From Unio delphinus (Eukaryota > Mollusca > Bivalvia > Unionida > Unionidae), in NCBI GenBank assembly GCA_029339505.1, contig JAQISU010000003.1, positions 22,285,001 through 22,349,000 of the forward strand: 64,000 nucleotides of DNA, written 5' to 3'. The translations under genes and the position numbers were made by a program. Under the pieces are notes generated by a model. The model was not told where the DNA came from. It did no database searches and saw only the letters and a list, made by a program, of their open reading frames with translations. The first letter of the stretch is position 1, and each line of letters starts with the position of its first letter. Shown one piece after another: positions 49,080-60,497 of the stretch.

Positions 49080-49812
49080 TAACAATAATAAGGTAATGTA
49101 ATAACAAATGAATCAGCTTAATAACAATAATAAGGCCCTGTAATAATAAATGAATCTCTTTAATAACAATAATAAAGCCCTGTGATAATAAATGAATCTC
49201 TTTAATAACAATAATAAGGCCCTCTAATAGCAAACAAATCTGCCTAATTGCATTATTAAGACCCTAAAATAACAAATGAATCTGCTTAATAACAATAATG
49301 AGGCCCTGTAATAACAAATGAATCTCTTTAATAACAATAATAAGGCCATCTAACAGCAAACAAATCTGCTAAATTGCATTATTAAGGCCCTGTAATAACA
49401 AATAAATCTCTTTTATAACATTAATAAGGCCCTGTAATAACAAATAAATCTCTTTTATAACATTAATAAGGCCCTGTAATAACAAATAAATCTCTTTTAT
49501 AACATTAATAAGGCCCTGTAATAACAAATAAATCTCTTTTATAACATTAATAAGGCCCTGTAATAACAAATTAATCTCTTTTATAACATTAATAAGGCCA
49601 TCTAACAGCAAACAAATCTGCCAAATTGCATTATTAAGGCCCTGTAATAACAAATAAATCTCTTTTATAACAATAATAAGGCCCTGTAATAACAAATAAA
49701 TCTCTTTTATAACATTAATAAGGCCCTGTAATAACAAATAAATCTCTTTTATAACATTAATAAGGCTCTGTAATAACAAATGAATCTCTTTTATAACATT
49801 AATAAGGCCCAG
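49080..49812. repeat. Minisatellite, about 42-bp unit, right of solo LTR
   Basis: Same unit as 47836-48259. The right part is more uniform (AAATAAATCTCTTTTATAAC) and holds a duplicated block marked by CTAACAGCAAACAAATCTGC at about 49349 and 49600. Open frames on the minus strand come from the stop-free unit. Confidence 0.95.
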
Positions 49813-51552
49813 CAGTAAAAAATTACGGTATTCTCTTTATTGGTTTGTCCCAGAGTTAATTTTAAGTAGATTTTCACTGTTCACTGACATTTAAATGCCT
49901 TTGCAGGTGTTTGGGTAAATTGTATTTGTTTAATGAGATCAATACTTAAATATTTAATAGTTAAGAGCACTTTTTTCAGTTCAGGATTAGCAAATAAATT
50001 AATAAAGTAAGAACAGTATGTTCCAAGAAAAAGAAATTGTCTCCCTTGAATACACTCATTAGACTTGGCAAAATGATTATGACAAGGGGAGGAAGAAAAA
50101 AAAAATCATGTGCAAATTCCTGATTTATTGCTATCCATATTTTTTGTGTATTTGGGGTATTTATGTCTGTCACTTTTATTAGTGTTTGAAAGTATATATA
50201 ACGATAATATACATGTAACTTTTGATTAGTGTCATTATGAGTACCATAACGCTGTACTATTATATGAATAGTACACTCTCCCCTAAAATAAACTTTGTGT
50301 TCTACTTAGATAAAGATCCCCCTCCCGCTCTTTAAATATATCAAATAAAATACTTATATCAAGAGAGAACATACTGCACCCAGTCTAGGATAAATAAATC
50401 ATTACAGAATAAAACATTTAATGTTGTTGCAATTCTACTCAGTATACATGGGAAAATGGCATAATGACATGCTATGTTTTTACTTCTTCAGAGGATTGAG
50501 TGATGTTTTTAATTTAATAGTTTTAGTGTTTATGTTAACATATTGATACATGTAAAGTATATTTACTTAAAAAGGGTGCTTAGACAAAGGTACAGCAGGT
50601 GTGGGTGTCTTAAATTAAATCAACCTTGGCATTTATTGCCAAGCGCTTGGTTGGTCTGTTTGTAGAACATTGTGATAGAGGTGTTTTTAAAACATTTTTG
50701 TGTATATGATGAATTTAGTAAACACTCAAAAGAACACAAATAAAAAGGAAATAAATGGCTTTTCTCTTTGTTCTTGGAATTTACCATATCTTGCCAGATG
50801 CAGGACATGTTTACTTTTAGGGCATTATCACAATACAAAATAAATAGCATTTCACAGCTGTATTGCTCAGTCCCTACAATTTAAAGACATTATAATTAAA
50901 AGAGCCCTCTAGTAAATCTCATTAAATTTTACAGTGCTTTCTTAACAAGGCTTTTTTGATGATAATTCAGATCTATGAAGTTTACAGTAACATGTATATT
51001 ATGCGTGATCGGGGGAACTAACATGGTCATAAAATCTACACATGGTGAAATGTACCTGCTACACACCTTTATGTGGTAAATCAAAATTAACAAGAAAACT
51101 AATAGACTGGCAGAGGTTGCTATGTTATGAGGACAAGAAAGTTTGGCTGGTGAGGAGAAGTATTGACAGAAAATAATGGAATAGGTGTCAAAAAATAATT
51201 AGAAATTGTGAGTATATTTATTTGGCTTGAAAATGAGTATTTTCTCATTATCTGATCTGCCAGATTTCCATTGACTCATATTGCAGTATTTGACACATAT
51301 ATGTAGACAATTGATGGATCTGTTTATTAAACTTTGAATGATAAAAAAACAAGAAAAAGTGCAAGAATCTGAAAAAAATTAGTTTCATTTAATTCACTTA
51401 TGAATAATATATATTTCATGTAATTTTTGGGCTTTTCTCACAAATGTTTGTAAGCATCTTCTCTGTTACAGGTGTAAACTTAAATTGAACCCAGTTGACA
51501 GTTTCAGTCATCAAAGCTTAAAATGCCTGATTACCTGATTACAATAAGAAAC
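49813..51552. other. Intronic DNA, no gene seen
   Basis: AT-rich sequence with only short open frames and no convincing splice-bounded exon. Confidence 0.55.
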
Positions 51553-51797
51553 GCCTGTGTGGCAGAGTGTTCTGAAGTGCTTTCTGTTACTGATCACTGC
51601 TCTCTCAACTCTGCATGGGTTTGAGTCTTGGATTCTGCCAATGTAGTTATGTGAGAAAGCTTGCCAGTTTCTTCTTGTGGGTCGGTGGTTCTTTCTGGAG
51701 TTTTCTGGGTTCTTCCTCTACCATTATTACTGACCGCCTTGTATAGCCTATCTTGTGCTGAAAAATGGCATTAAATCCAACAACTACAATTACTACA
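51553..51797 (+). mobile_element. SINE-B, full length, moderately diverged
   Basis: Head TGGCAGAGTGTTCTGAAGTG, B box ATGGGTTTGAGTC, body GTGAGAAAGCTTGCCAGTTT and GTGGGTCGGTGGTTCTTTCT, 3' end GTGCTGAAAAATGGCATTAA and an imperfect CAA-type tail. Confidence 0.92.
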
Positions 51798-52072
51798 AGA
51801 AGAAACTGATTATCTGATTACAATTTGAAAAATATATATTTTTGTACATTACTTGAACCTGGTATAAAGAAAAATGCTTGATACATTTTGTATTGTTATA
51901 TTTGTGCATTATATTGAATTTAGTACACTCCATGAACTTGTGAATTTTTATTCAATTGTAATTGATACCTGTCTTGATTACCTTTGAACTTCTAAATGGG
52001 TTACTTAACATGTGGTATAGGGTAACAGGAATTTGCCATTTTGAACTGTGTGAACTTGCTCATTAATAGTGT

Positions 52073-52255
52073 TACCATATATACTTACTTATAGGTTGAT
52101 GCAAACTATAAACAACAAAGATCCTGATCTTCCATAGCATACTCTACAGATCAAGGTCTATGTTATTTTACTGATTACACTTTTGCATTATGCAGTGACA
52201 GTCTGGGTCTGTGAAGTTTGAGTTAGACTCAGCTTATAAGTGAGTATATACGGTA
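52073..52255. mobile_element. MITE-C copy, 183 bp, complete
   Basis: The ends TACCATATATACTTACTTAT and ATAAGTGAGTATATACGGTA are clear inverted repeats with TA at each border. The interior has CCTGATCTTCCATAGCATAC and GACAGTCTGGGTCTGTGAAG. It is shorter than the 37004 copy because of a central deletion. Confidence 0.85.
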
Positions 52256-52592
52256 GGTTGAAAATTGATCAAGATAAGTCAGCTTGAAGTGAATAGATCA
52301 GGGTCTTGTTAGAATTGTCATATAGACATTATTCTTATTGATTTCACATTTTAACTGGATGAGCCATGATTGTATGTAACTTAATCAGAATTATTTGTGT
52401 GTAATTTGCAAAAACAGATTTATGTGGTATACAGTTATAAATATCCTTGCATGTGCGTGATACTTTATGTACATTGTTCAGAGTTTTGCTCTTGGTTTGG
52501 TATGAGGAGTGCACTCAACAAATATTTTATGGTTATACACATGCATCCTCTGGTATTGCTCTAAACAAACATCCCTTGCTGTTGATTTAATG

Positions 52593-52847
52593 GTGTTGTT
52601 CTTATTTAATGGTGTTGTTCTTATTTAATGCCATTTTTCAGCAAATGTTTAGGTTGATTATATATGGTGCCATTATGTTTGGTGGAGAGGTAGACAGAGA
52701 AAAAAGTGGACTGACAACATTATAGAATGGATCAGATAAAGTTTTGCGGAGACAGGCATTAGCACATGATCGAGACAAGTGGAGTCAACTGGTCAGATGT
52801 TCAGCAGCACAGTGCCTTAACGATTACACTAGGTCAAGAGACTGATA

Positions 52848-52895
<48 letters not shown>

Positions 52896-53033
52896 TTTGG
52901 TGGTGGAAGTATCTGGGGAAACCCCGGGAAGAACCACCGCTGCTATTGACAAACTTTCTAACATAAGCCGAGCTCGAAACTAGAACCCATATCGTAATGG
53001 ATGAGATGTCAGTGATCTATAAAGGTCAGGGCC
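52593..53033 (-). mobile_element. SINE-B split by a LINE fragment
   Basis: Minus-strand SINE-B in two parts. 52593-52653 is the 3' end (ATGCCATTTTTCAGCA on this strand). 52895-53033 is the body and head (GGGAAGAACCACCG, CTTTCTAACATAAGCCGAG, then a diverged B box). The gap contains a LINE 3' end with a GAT tail. Confidence 0.7.
52655..52894 (+). mobile_element. Decayed LINE 3' end with (GAT)n tail
   Basis: Two frames joined by one frameshift near 52757 read as a LINE C-terminus: RGRQRKKWTDNIIEWIR (about 52682-52733, then a stop) and LAHDRDKWSQLVRCSAAQ, continuing to SRD and a stop at 52842-52844. A tail of about 17 GAT repeats (52844-52894) follows directly, as in LINEs whose 3' ends carry a short tandem tail. 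It differs from the LINE at 26586, which has a TGAA tail. Confidence 0.8.
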
Positions 53034-53099
53034 TTAGTTTAAGTGGTATCATTTTGCTAATGCCTACTAAATTTCGGAAAACTGGGCATATAGAATTAA

Positions 53100-53190
53100 C
53101 ATAAATACTGGTTTACAAGTCACATCCAACAGGAAACTGCATAGACCAAGATCTGTGCTGACCAATTGGGTCTGTGCAGTTTGTGAAGAA
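53100..53190. mobile_element. MITE-C fragment
   Basis: Contains GTTTACAAGTCACATCCAAC, GCATAGACCAAGATCTGTGC and TTGGGTCTGTGCAGTTTGTG, matching the interior and inner left end of MITE-C. The termini are lost. Confidence 0.55.
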
Positions 53191-53282
53191 ACCAGGTTCA
53201 TTTGGAGACATTTTGTTCCTTCCAATGGGTTTTTCTGTTGGACACAGTGAAAAATAGAGTTATGACAAGCCTTTTATAAGAC

Positions 53283-54645
53283 TTGTTAATAGATTGAATT
53301 GGGACATAATAGTATTAAAATTTATTAATGGACTGAATCAGGACATGCCAGTAACAAGGTTCAATAATTGACTGAATTGGGACATGCCTGTAATAACACA
53401 TTCTGTCATTCCTGTAATAAGACCTATTATACTTTTTATGTTAGATGTGCTCATATGGAAAATATCTGTAATAAGACATTCATTGATTGAATTGGAAAAT
53501 ATTTGTAATAAGACATTCATTGATTGAATTGGAAAATATCTGTAATAAGACATTCATTGATTGAGTTGGAAATATCTGTAATAAGACATTCATTGATTGA
53601 GTTGGAAATATCTGTAATAAGACATTCATTGATTAAATTGGAAAATATCTGTAATAAGACATTCATTGATTGAATTGGAAAATATCAGTAGTAAGACATT
53701 CATTGATTGAATTGGAAAATATCTGTAATAAGACATTCATTGATTAAATTGGAAAATATCAGTAGTAAGACATTCATTGATTGAATTGGAAAATATCTGT
53801 AATAAGACATTCATTGATTGAATTGGAAAATATCTGTAATAAGACATTCATTGATTGAGTTGGAAATATCTGTAATAAGACATTCATTGATTAAGTTGGA
53901 AAATATCTGTAATAAGACATTCATTGATTGAGTTGGAAATATCTGTAATAAGACATTCATTGATTAAGTTGGAAAATATCTGTAATAAGACATTCATTGA
54001 TTGAATTGGAAAATATCTGTAATAAGACATTCATTGATTGAATTGGAAAATATCTGTAATAAGACATTCATTGATTGAATTGGAAAATATCTGTAATAAG
54101 ACATTCATTGATTGAATTGGAAAATATCTGTAATAAGACATTCATTGATTGAATTGGAAAATATCTGTAATAAGACATTCATTGATTGAATTGGAAAATA
54201 TCTGTAATAAGACATTCATTGATTGAATTGGAAAATATCTGTAATAAGACATTCATTGATTGAATTGGAAAATATCTGTAATAAGACATTCATTGATTGA
54301 ATTGGAAAATATCTGTAATAAGACATTCATTTGATTAAGTTGGAAAATATCTGTAATAAGACATTCATTGATTGAATTGGAAAATATCTGTAATAAGACA
54401 TTCATTGATTAAGTTGGAAAATATCTGTAATAAGACATTCATTGATTGAATTGGAAAATATCTGTAATAAGACATTCATTGATTAAGTTGGAAAATATCT
54501 GTAATAAGACATTCATTGATTGAATTGGAAAATATCTGTAATAAGACATTCATTGATTGAATTGGAAAATATCTGTAATAAGACATATTATTAGATTGAA
54601 ATGACAAATGCCTGTTATAAGACATATTCATGGATTGAATTGGGA
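53283..54645. repeat. Minisatellite, 37-bp unit, about 35 copies
   Basis: Units contain GAAAATATCTGTAATAAGAC and ATTCATTGATTGAATTG. Variants with GATTAAG and with GATTGAGTTGGAAATATC occur in alternating pairs around 53850-53990 and 54330-54520, a sign of two-unit duplications. Both ends are diverged while the centre is homogeneous. Confidence 0.97.
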
Positions 54646-54651
54646 AATATC

Positions 54652-55046
54652 TGGCCTAGTCATACCAAAGATACAACAATGGTAGTAACTGCTGCTTCAC
54701 TAGCCACTTAGCATTAAACAGTCACTTTTCATGATACCATAAAATTTGAATATTCCTCGCGTATTTAATCACTTGTACGTCAACACTGAACATGAATTAC
54801 AAATTTTGCCATTCTGATACAATTTTCTATTTTTTTTTGAAAATTCTTGTTAAGAGATACGTGTTAGGACTGGTCATCCTGGTGTTGGAATAATGTGACT
54901 CGTTCGGACATGATGCTACATGTCTGTGGCATGATCATGATGCCCCAGTGCTAGACATCACTATAAACTGCCACACTGCAGACATAGTGACATGACTGTA
55001 ATATTTTCCAAATCTGCAAATACAAATCCAAATCTCTCACAGACAC
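54652..55046 (+). mobile_element. SINE-A, head-less, with a foreign insert
   Basis: It starts in the body (CTAGTCATACCAAAGAT) and reaches TTAGCATTAA near 54717. A stretch of about 145 bp not found in other copies follows (54720-54865), then the body resumes at GTGTTAGGACTGGTCATCCT and continues to the tail. The insert is AT-rich and unidentified. Confidence 0.85.
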
Positions 55047-56029
55047 AGACACAGGCGGAGTGCTTTTGAATTCCTATTGAATCTTTATTGAAGGTGATAA
55101 TAAGGCAGAAACAATAAACAGTAAACACAGTAGCTTACAAAACTTAAAATAATTTTAGGTCAGGTGGTAGCATTGTTTGAAAATTATGCATATCAGACCT
55201 TCCTGCTTTGAATCAAAATGTCAGTCTAGCCAGTATTGACCTACAAAATGGGAATCAAGTGCACCATCTATTAATCTTTACAAATAGAAACCTTAAAAAC
55301 ATCTAGGCTGCTGTGAGCTATCTTGCTGGAACATGGAAAATTTCACTCATTTTATTATGTACATTTTTCATAACTTCATTAAAAGGAGTGAAAATGTTGA
55401 AATCTTTATAGGAATTTCTTTGTCAAGGAACTTTTATAACCTGTCAACATGCTTACACCAGCTCAAATCTGCTAGCATGAATAAGTATTTGTATAGTGCA
55501 AGTTTTTATTCGATGAAGTAAAGTCATTGAAATTCATACACTGAATCGTACTATGTTTTGACTTTATTCAGCGTACTTGGACTAATATACATTTAAAATG
55601 GAAGGTTTAGTTTTGAATAACATGTCATTTCAAAAGTACCTAGCAAATCTACACCGATCTACTATTTCTTTATTTGTATTGATAACAAAAATGATAAATG
55701 TGCAATATATTATATTTTAAATGTTGGCATACCATTTCCTCCATGTTCAGCATGGACAAGGTTCATGTTGGAACAGGAGAAATTATTCTTGACTACTGCG
55801 GTCTCCTTATTTTGGTTATGATATAGTCCCTTTACTTTCTTTCCCATGTCTAGTTTTGGGAGTGTCATATAATTGATCTTTTAGGGTTTTTTTTGTAAAG
55901 AGCTATTTTGTGTCCAAGTAAATTGTGTATTTCATAGTGTTGTTGTCCTGCAAAGTTTCTTCATTTGTATATCCTATGTGTGATGCAATAAAGGGGCAAC
56001 ATTTTAATACCAGAGCTTGTATTTTTTAG
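55047..56029 (+). other. Intron before candidate exon D
   Basis: AT-rich sequence with no recognisable gene. It ends in TATTTTTTAG (AG 56028-56029), an acceptor. Confidence 0.55.
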
Positions 56030-56079
56030 CAGAAAAAGAAAATCCAAGCTTCTTGAAGAAGAGTCGATCACTGCATCAG
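56030..56079 (+). CDS. Candidate exon D of supervillin-like gene (50 nt)
   Basis: 50 nt between a T-rich acceptor (TATTTTTTAG) and a donor TCAG|GTTATA (GT 56080-56081). Its first base completes the AG left by exon C to give a Ser codon, and the frame then reads RKRKSKLLEEESITAS without a stop, leaving phase 1. The composition (basic cluster followed by acidic residues) matches exon C, and of the three frames only this one both stays open and fits the required phase; the frame one base earlier meets a stop. RKRK could act as a nuclear-localisation-type or phosphoinositide-binding patch (inference). There is no direct proof that it is spliced in. Confidence 0.5.
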
Positions 56080-56283
56080 GTTATAATAATAATAATAATG
56101 GAAGATGTAAATGGGTCTAGGATTGCATGTAGCTCATTCAGCTAACAGCTTATACTTATCAAAGGCTGTGTCCAGAAACAAAAAATTCATTTTGAAATTA
56201 TGGGGCATTGAATGTACTATAATATTTAGGTCCATGTTCAATGGTTGACAAAAATTTAATTATTTAATATGAGAGTAGATTGC

Positions 56284-56438
56284 TCTGGTGTCCTTTGTGG
56301 TTAGAGCTTCCACCTCAGATATGGGTTTCAAACCCTGGCTGAGTCATACCAAAGACTTGTAAAAATGGTACCAGCAGCTGCCTCACTTGGTGCTCAGCAT
56401 TAAGAGGTTAGTGTTAGGAATGGTTGGCCTGGTGTCAG
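56284..56438 (+). mobile_element. SINE-A, 3' truncated
   Basis: Head with CTTTGTGGTTAGAGC and a degraded B box (GGGTTTCAAACCC), then CATACCAAAGACTTG and CAGCATTAAGAGGTTAGTG. It stops after GGCCTGGTGTCAG. The 3' half and tail are absent, so it was probably cut by a later deletion. Confidence 0.88.
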
Positions 56439-57369
56439 TAAGCATATTGGACTTTTTGCATTAATTGCTATAGCAAAACATGTTCTCTGGTCAGACAGCA
56501 GTATTTAAACATGTAAACAGCTTGGTTTTGATAACTGAGTACTACATGTAAACATTTTCGGTATTGGTAAATGTGTACATGATTGTGCAGGTGTCTGTCT
56601 GTCTGTGATAGAGGATCTACCTGTTTGGTAGAATTATACATTTCCATGTCTCCATTTAAGGTACTGTTTAGTGTTCTCTGTTAATTATTTCTTAAAGTAT
56701 ATGTGACTAAAAGTAGCTTTGATAGGATAAAGTAAAAGGTAACAATAATCGGTTGTAGGTTGATTATTTATATGGCGGATACACATTTTTCTAAATTACA
56801 TCTTGGATGTAGAAGCGAATGAAACCATAAAAAGTTGAGCAAGATAGATCATGCACATTAAAAAGCTGACAGCTATTTAGTAAGCCTGATAGGTAGATGG
56901 AAAGGGTTGAGTTTCTAACTTTTTTGATTGAATAGCATATTTCATTTATTATAAACCATGTACATATTTAGAAAGCTTGATAAATGTTGCAACCTTATTC
57001 TCTAGTCATTTATTGTTCTTGAATCAGGGTCATGAAATTGTTCTGTACTAAGTAGATCAGAAAGGTGTCGCCTTGACATAAAAATGGTAACGCTGTCTGG
57101 TTATGCATGGAACTGTCCTAAAGATGATTGTTCAACTGGTCATTTAACCTGTTTGATAGCCATCCTTCTGGTGTCATTTTGTACAAGTTTTGTTAATCAA
57201 TTTATCCTACAAGAGAAATGCCATACAATTTTGTAGATTTTGTTCATCCTAAGGTTTCATATTAGTCGTAAAAGAAAACGGCACCTCTGGAATGGCGCCA
57301 TTTTTTAAACCTTGTCTGGGTTGCTTCTGAATAGATGGTCTTCAGATGGTGCTTGATTAGTTCTCCTAG
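56439..57369. other. Intronic DNA, no gene seen
   Basis: No recognisable exon, RNA gene or repeat family. Confidence 0.55.
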
Positions 57370-57535
57370 TTAAAATGATGCCAGTCTTGCATTCCTTATG
57401 GTTAAAATGATGCCAGTCTGTCATTCCTTATGGTTAAAATGATGCCAGTCTGTCATTCCTTATGATTAAAATGATGCCAATCTGGCATTCCTTATAGTTA
57501 AAATGATGCCAGTCTGGTATTCCTTATGGCCATTA
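57370..57535. repeat. Minisatellite, about 33-bp unit, 5 copies
   Basis: Units contain TTAAAATGATGCCAGTCTG and CATTCCTTATGG. It lies directly before a repeat D copy. Confidence 0.94.
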
Positions 57536-57539
57536 TGAT

Positions 57540-58900
57540 TGTCATCTTGAAAATGTTATAGCTTTTTCTCCTTATCAAGTGATGATATCAAGACATTTTC
57601 TGATGTGTAATCAGGGCCGGCGAGACTGCAAGTGTAACTGGGGATATAAAGGGGCTTTTGTCAAACAACACTTTTTATGTATGTAGATGGACCTAAATGA
57701 AGATCTTGCATATTTAGCATTCAAGATGGCTGCTAAAGTAGCCATCTTGAAAATCTTGTTATCATTTCACTTCCTGATTGGATGGTCATTTGGACATGGA
57801 GTTTTTACTAAAAGACTTCTTATAGTATATGTTTGCTCCTAAACTATTGCTGACCTGACAGTCAGTATGGAGGCCATGACATATTTCTTTTTGTGGATGT
57901 GGTTTATTGCTTTATGGCACAGCAACACCAGCAGGTTATTTAGTGCCATGGCAATTGGAATAATTTGCATTGTCCAAAGTCACAACAAAGTAGCTGATCT
58001 GATGGTAGGATTCAAATATCACTCTTATTGGTTATGAGTCCAGTATCCTAACCAGTATGTCACCATGGCTCCCTCTTTCTATGGGCACATTATGTAGGAT
58101 GCTCATCAGACCTCCGACATGGCACCATTGTGGCCATCTTGGGAATCGTTCAATCACTGCTCTTCTTGCATGAATGGTGACATTGATGTGTGTTCATTGA
58201 AACACTTTTTGCAGCATTCATTTTGGCCTAGTTTTAAAAACTAGGTTTAATTAATTTTGTTTTCAATAAAAAAAAATATAGTGCTTGCATTTTATGCAAC
58301 TCTTTGATCTTATGAACAGAGAGACTTGTTCATTTACAAGTAAATTTAAACCAGACCTGATATTTAGTTACATTCCATTAGAAAGATTGAGTGTCAGGAA
58401 TCTGACATTATCTTTTAGGTCATTGGTTTTGACTTGGGTTGGCAGCTGTATTGGATTGTAAGCAAGATAACTGACAGTATAAGTGTATTTGTCTCATAGA
58501 TCACAGTTTGTAGATGTGTCTAAAGTACACCTTGAATGATACCACAAAGATAATCATTTATTTATTTTTGTTTTTAAAAAAATGTTTATAAATTTGAGCA
58601 GTCATGGTATGTGTTATACTTGGACATCATTTGAGACAACTTCAGTAATCTTCTATCTATCATATCAACTTCAAGGTCAAAGGCCATTATTAAGAAAATC
58701 TACCGCATTTGATGGTAGTCATGTAGACATGTTATTTCAAACTTAGAAAATAGTTTTTATTACCAAATTGTGTAGACTGGAGTATGTGAAGCATATCACC
58801 GCTACTCAGCAGCTAAACAGAAGAAATGGTCTCGTCTTGAATTCCTAGCAGTTCAAGAGAGTGTCAGTACCTTCTATGGACTCTTGATCTAGATGAAATT
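57540..58900. repeat. Dispersed repeat D, longest copy in the window
   Basis: Several units with the ordered words GTCATCTTGAAAATG, GATGGACCTAAATGAAGATC, AAGATGGCTGCTAAAGTAG, CATCTTGAAAATCTTGTTAT, GATTGGATGGTCATTTGGAC and AAAAGACTTCTTATAG. A longer 3' part follows (58190-58900) shared with 19057-19640: AAACACTTTTTGCA, AAATTTAAACCAGACC, TAAACAGAAGAAATGGTC. The repeat therefore has a tandem part plus a roughly 700-bp unique tail. It has no coding frame. Confidence 0.68.
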
Positions 58901-59324
58901 GTTTGACCAGTTTTGTGAAGAACATCCTTTCTTAGGTATACAAGTCTGTTTTGATAATGCTGACACTGTTGACCAGCTCGTCTTTGCCCCCTGTAGGTGC
59001 TGGAATGTAAAATAGACCTGAGGCACTCGCTGGCATGTTATGAAAGGTGATAGTTATTCAATTATTACATTAGTATTCTGGACTTGGCATGGAAAAGGTG
59101 CGAATTAGCATCCTATCTCAGTCCAGGTAAAAGCAATGGTAATGTGTCCTTTGGCAAGAGACATTATTCCAAATGCCTTGCAATAATAAGCTATTTGTGT
59201 GGTTGCTCCATGAAACAACAAATCAAATTAAACATCTTTGTCCTAAATGCTCACTTTGAAGTGCTCACTTTCATTAGTTGTTTGCAGGGTTTGTTTGATC
59301 TTTGTTCTGTGTGTGATCATGCCT
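58901..59324. other. Intronic DNA, no gene seen
   Basis: A short open stretch at 59084-59326 has no recognisable product. Confidence 0.5.
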
Positions 59325-59735
59325 GATGTATTAATAAATAATGCCTGTTGTAATAGTAAATCATGCCAATTGTAATAGTAAATCGTGCCTGTTTTAATAG
59401 TAAATCATGCCTTTTGTAATAGTATATCATGCCAATTATAATAGTATATCATGCTTGTTGTAATAGTAAATCATGCCTGTTATAATAGTAAATTATGCCT
59501 GTTTTTATAGTAAATCATCCTTTTTTAATAGTAAATCATGCCTGTTGTAATAGTAAATCATGCCTGTTATAATAGTATATCATGCCTGTTGTAATAGTAA
59601 ATCATGCCTGTTGTAATAGTAAATCATGCCTGTTGTAATAGTAAATTAGTAAATCATGCCTGTTGTAATAGTAAATCATGCCTGTTGTAATAGTAAATCA
59701 TGCCTGTTGTATTAGTAAATCATGCCAATGATTGT
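59325..59735. repeat. Minisatellite, 22-bp unit, about 18 copies
   Basis: Units are variants of GTAATAGTAAATCATGCCTG followed by TT. The left copies are diverged and the right copies almost identical. Confidence 0.96.
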
Positions 59736-59789
59736 AGTGTCAGTTTAGTTCTCCTTTGTTCTGTAAGATATAAACTTAATTCAGACCTT

Positions 59790-60195
59790 CAGATTTAATT
59801 CTGGAATGGTCTTGAGACATTTGATTTGCCCCACATCTGTTGGGTAGACAGTAATTATCAAAATGGGCTTGAGTCATTTGATTTGCCTGTTGTTTTGCCC
59901 GATGACTGCTGTGTAGACAGTAGTTGTCAAATGGTCTTCTGACATTTTATTTACCTGATGTCTTTGGTGTACACAGTAGTTATGATGAAATGTTCTTCTG
60001 ACATTTGATTTGCACAATCTATGTGGGGTATAAAGTATATATGATGAAATGGTCTTCTGACATTTGATTTGTGCCATCTATGTGGGATATACAGTAGTTA
60101 TGATGAAATGGTCTTCCAACATTTGATTTGCGCCATGTGTGTGGGGTAGACAGTAGTTATGGAACGGTCTTGAGACATTTGATTTGCCCCATGTT
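59790..60195. repeat. Minisatellite, about 58-60-bp unit, 7 copies
   Basis: Units contain GATGAAATGGTCTTCTGACA, TTTGATTTGCCC-like words and GTGGGGTAGACAGTAGTTAT. Moderately diverged. Confidence 0.93.
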
Positions 60196-60251
60196 TATCT
60201 AATTGGAGAAAAGCATCAGCCGAAGTTGAGACTTTTTGCATTCTTTTCCGT

Positions 60252-60497
60252 GGCCCAGAGTGGCAGAGTGGTCTAAAGCGCTCTCCGTTACGGATCACTG
60301 CCATCTCACCTCTGTCTGCATGGGTTCAATTCTCAGATACCCAGTGTAGGTCTGTGAGAAAGCTTGCCAGAAGCTTCTCGCGTTGGAGGTTCTTTCCAGG
60401 TGTTTTCTTGGGTTCTTCCACCATTATTACTGGCTGCCATGTATTGCCTTTCGTGTGCTGACAAATGGCGTTTAACCCTATAACAATAACAACAACA
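60252..60497 (+). mobile_element. SINE-B, full length
   Basis: Head GTGGCAGAGTGGTCTAAAGC, B box ATGGGTTCAATTC, body GTGAGAAAGCTTGCCAGAAG, 3' end GACAAATGGCGTTTAACCCT and a CAA-type tail at about 60480-60497. Confidence 0.94.

Noticed and set aside
47939..49779. Minus-strand hydrophobic repeat frames that look like membrane segments (LLLQGLINVIKEI)
   Set aside because: They fall inside the 42-bp array and arise from its composition.
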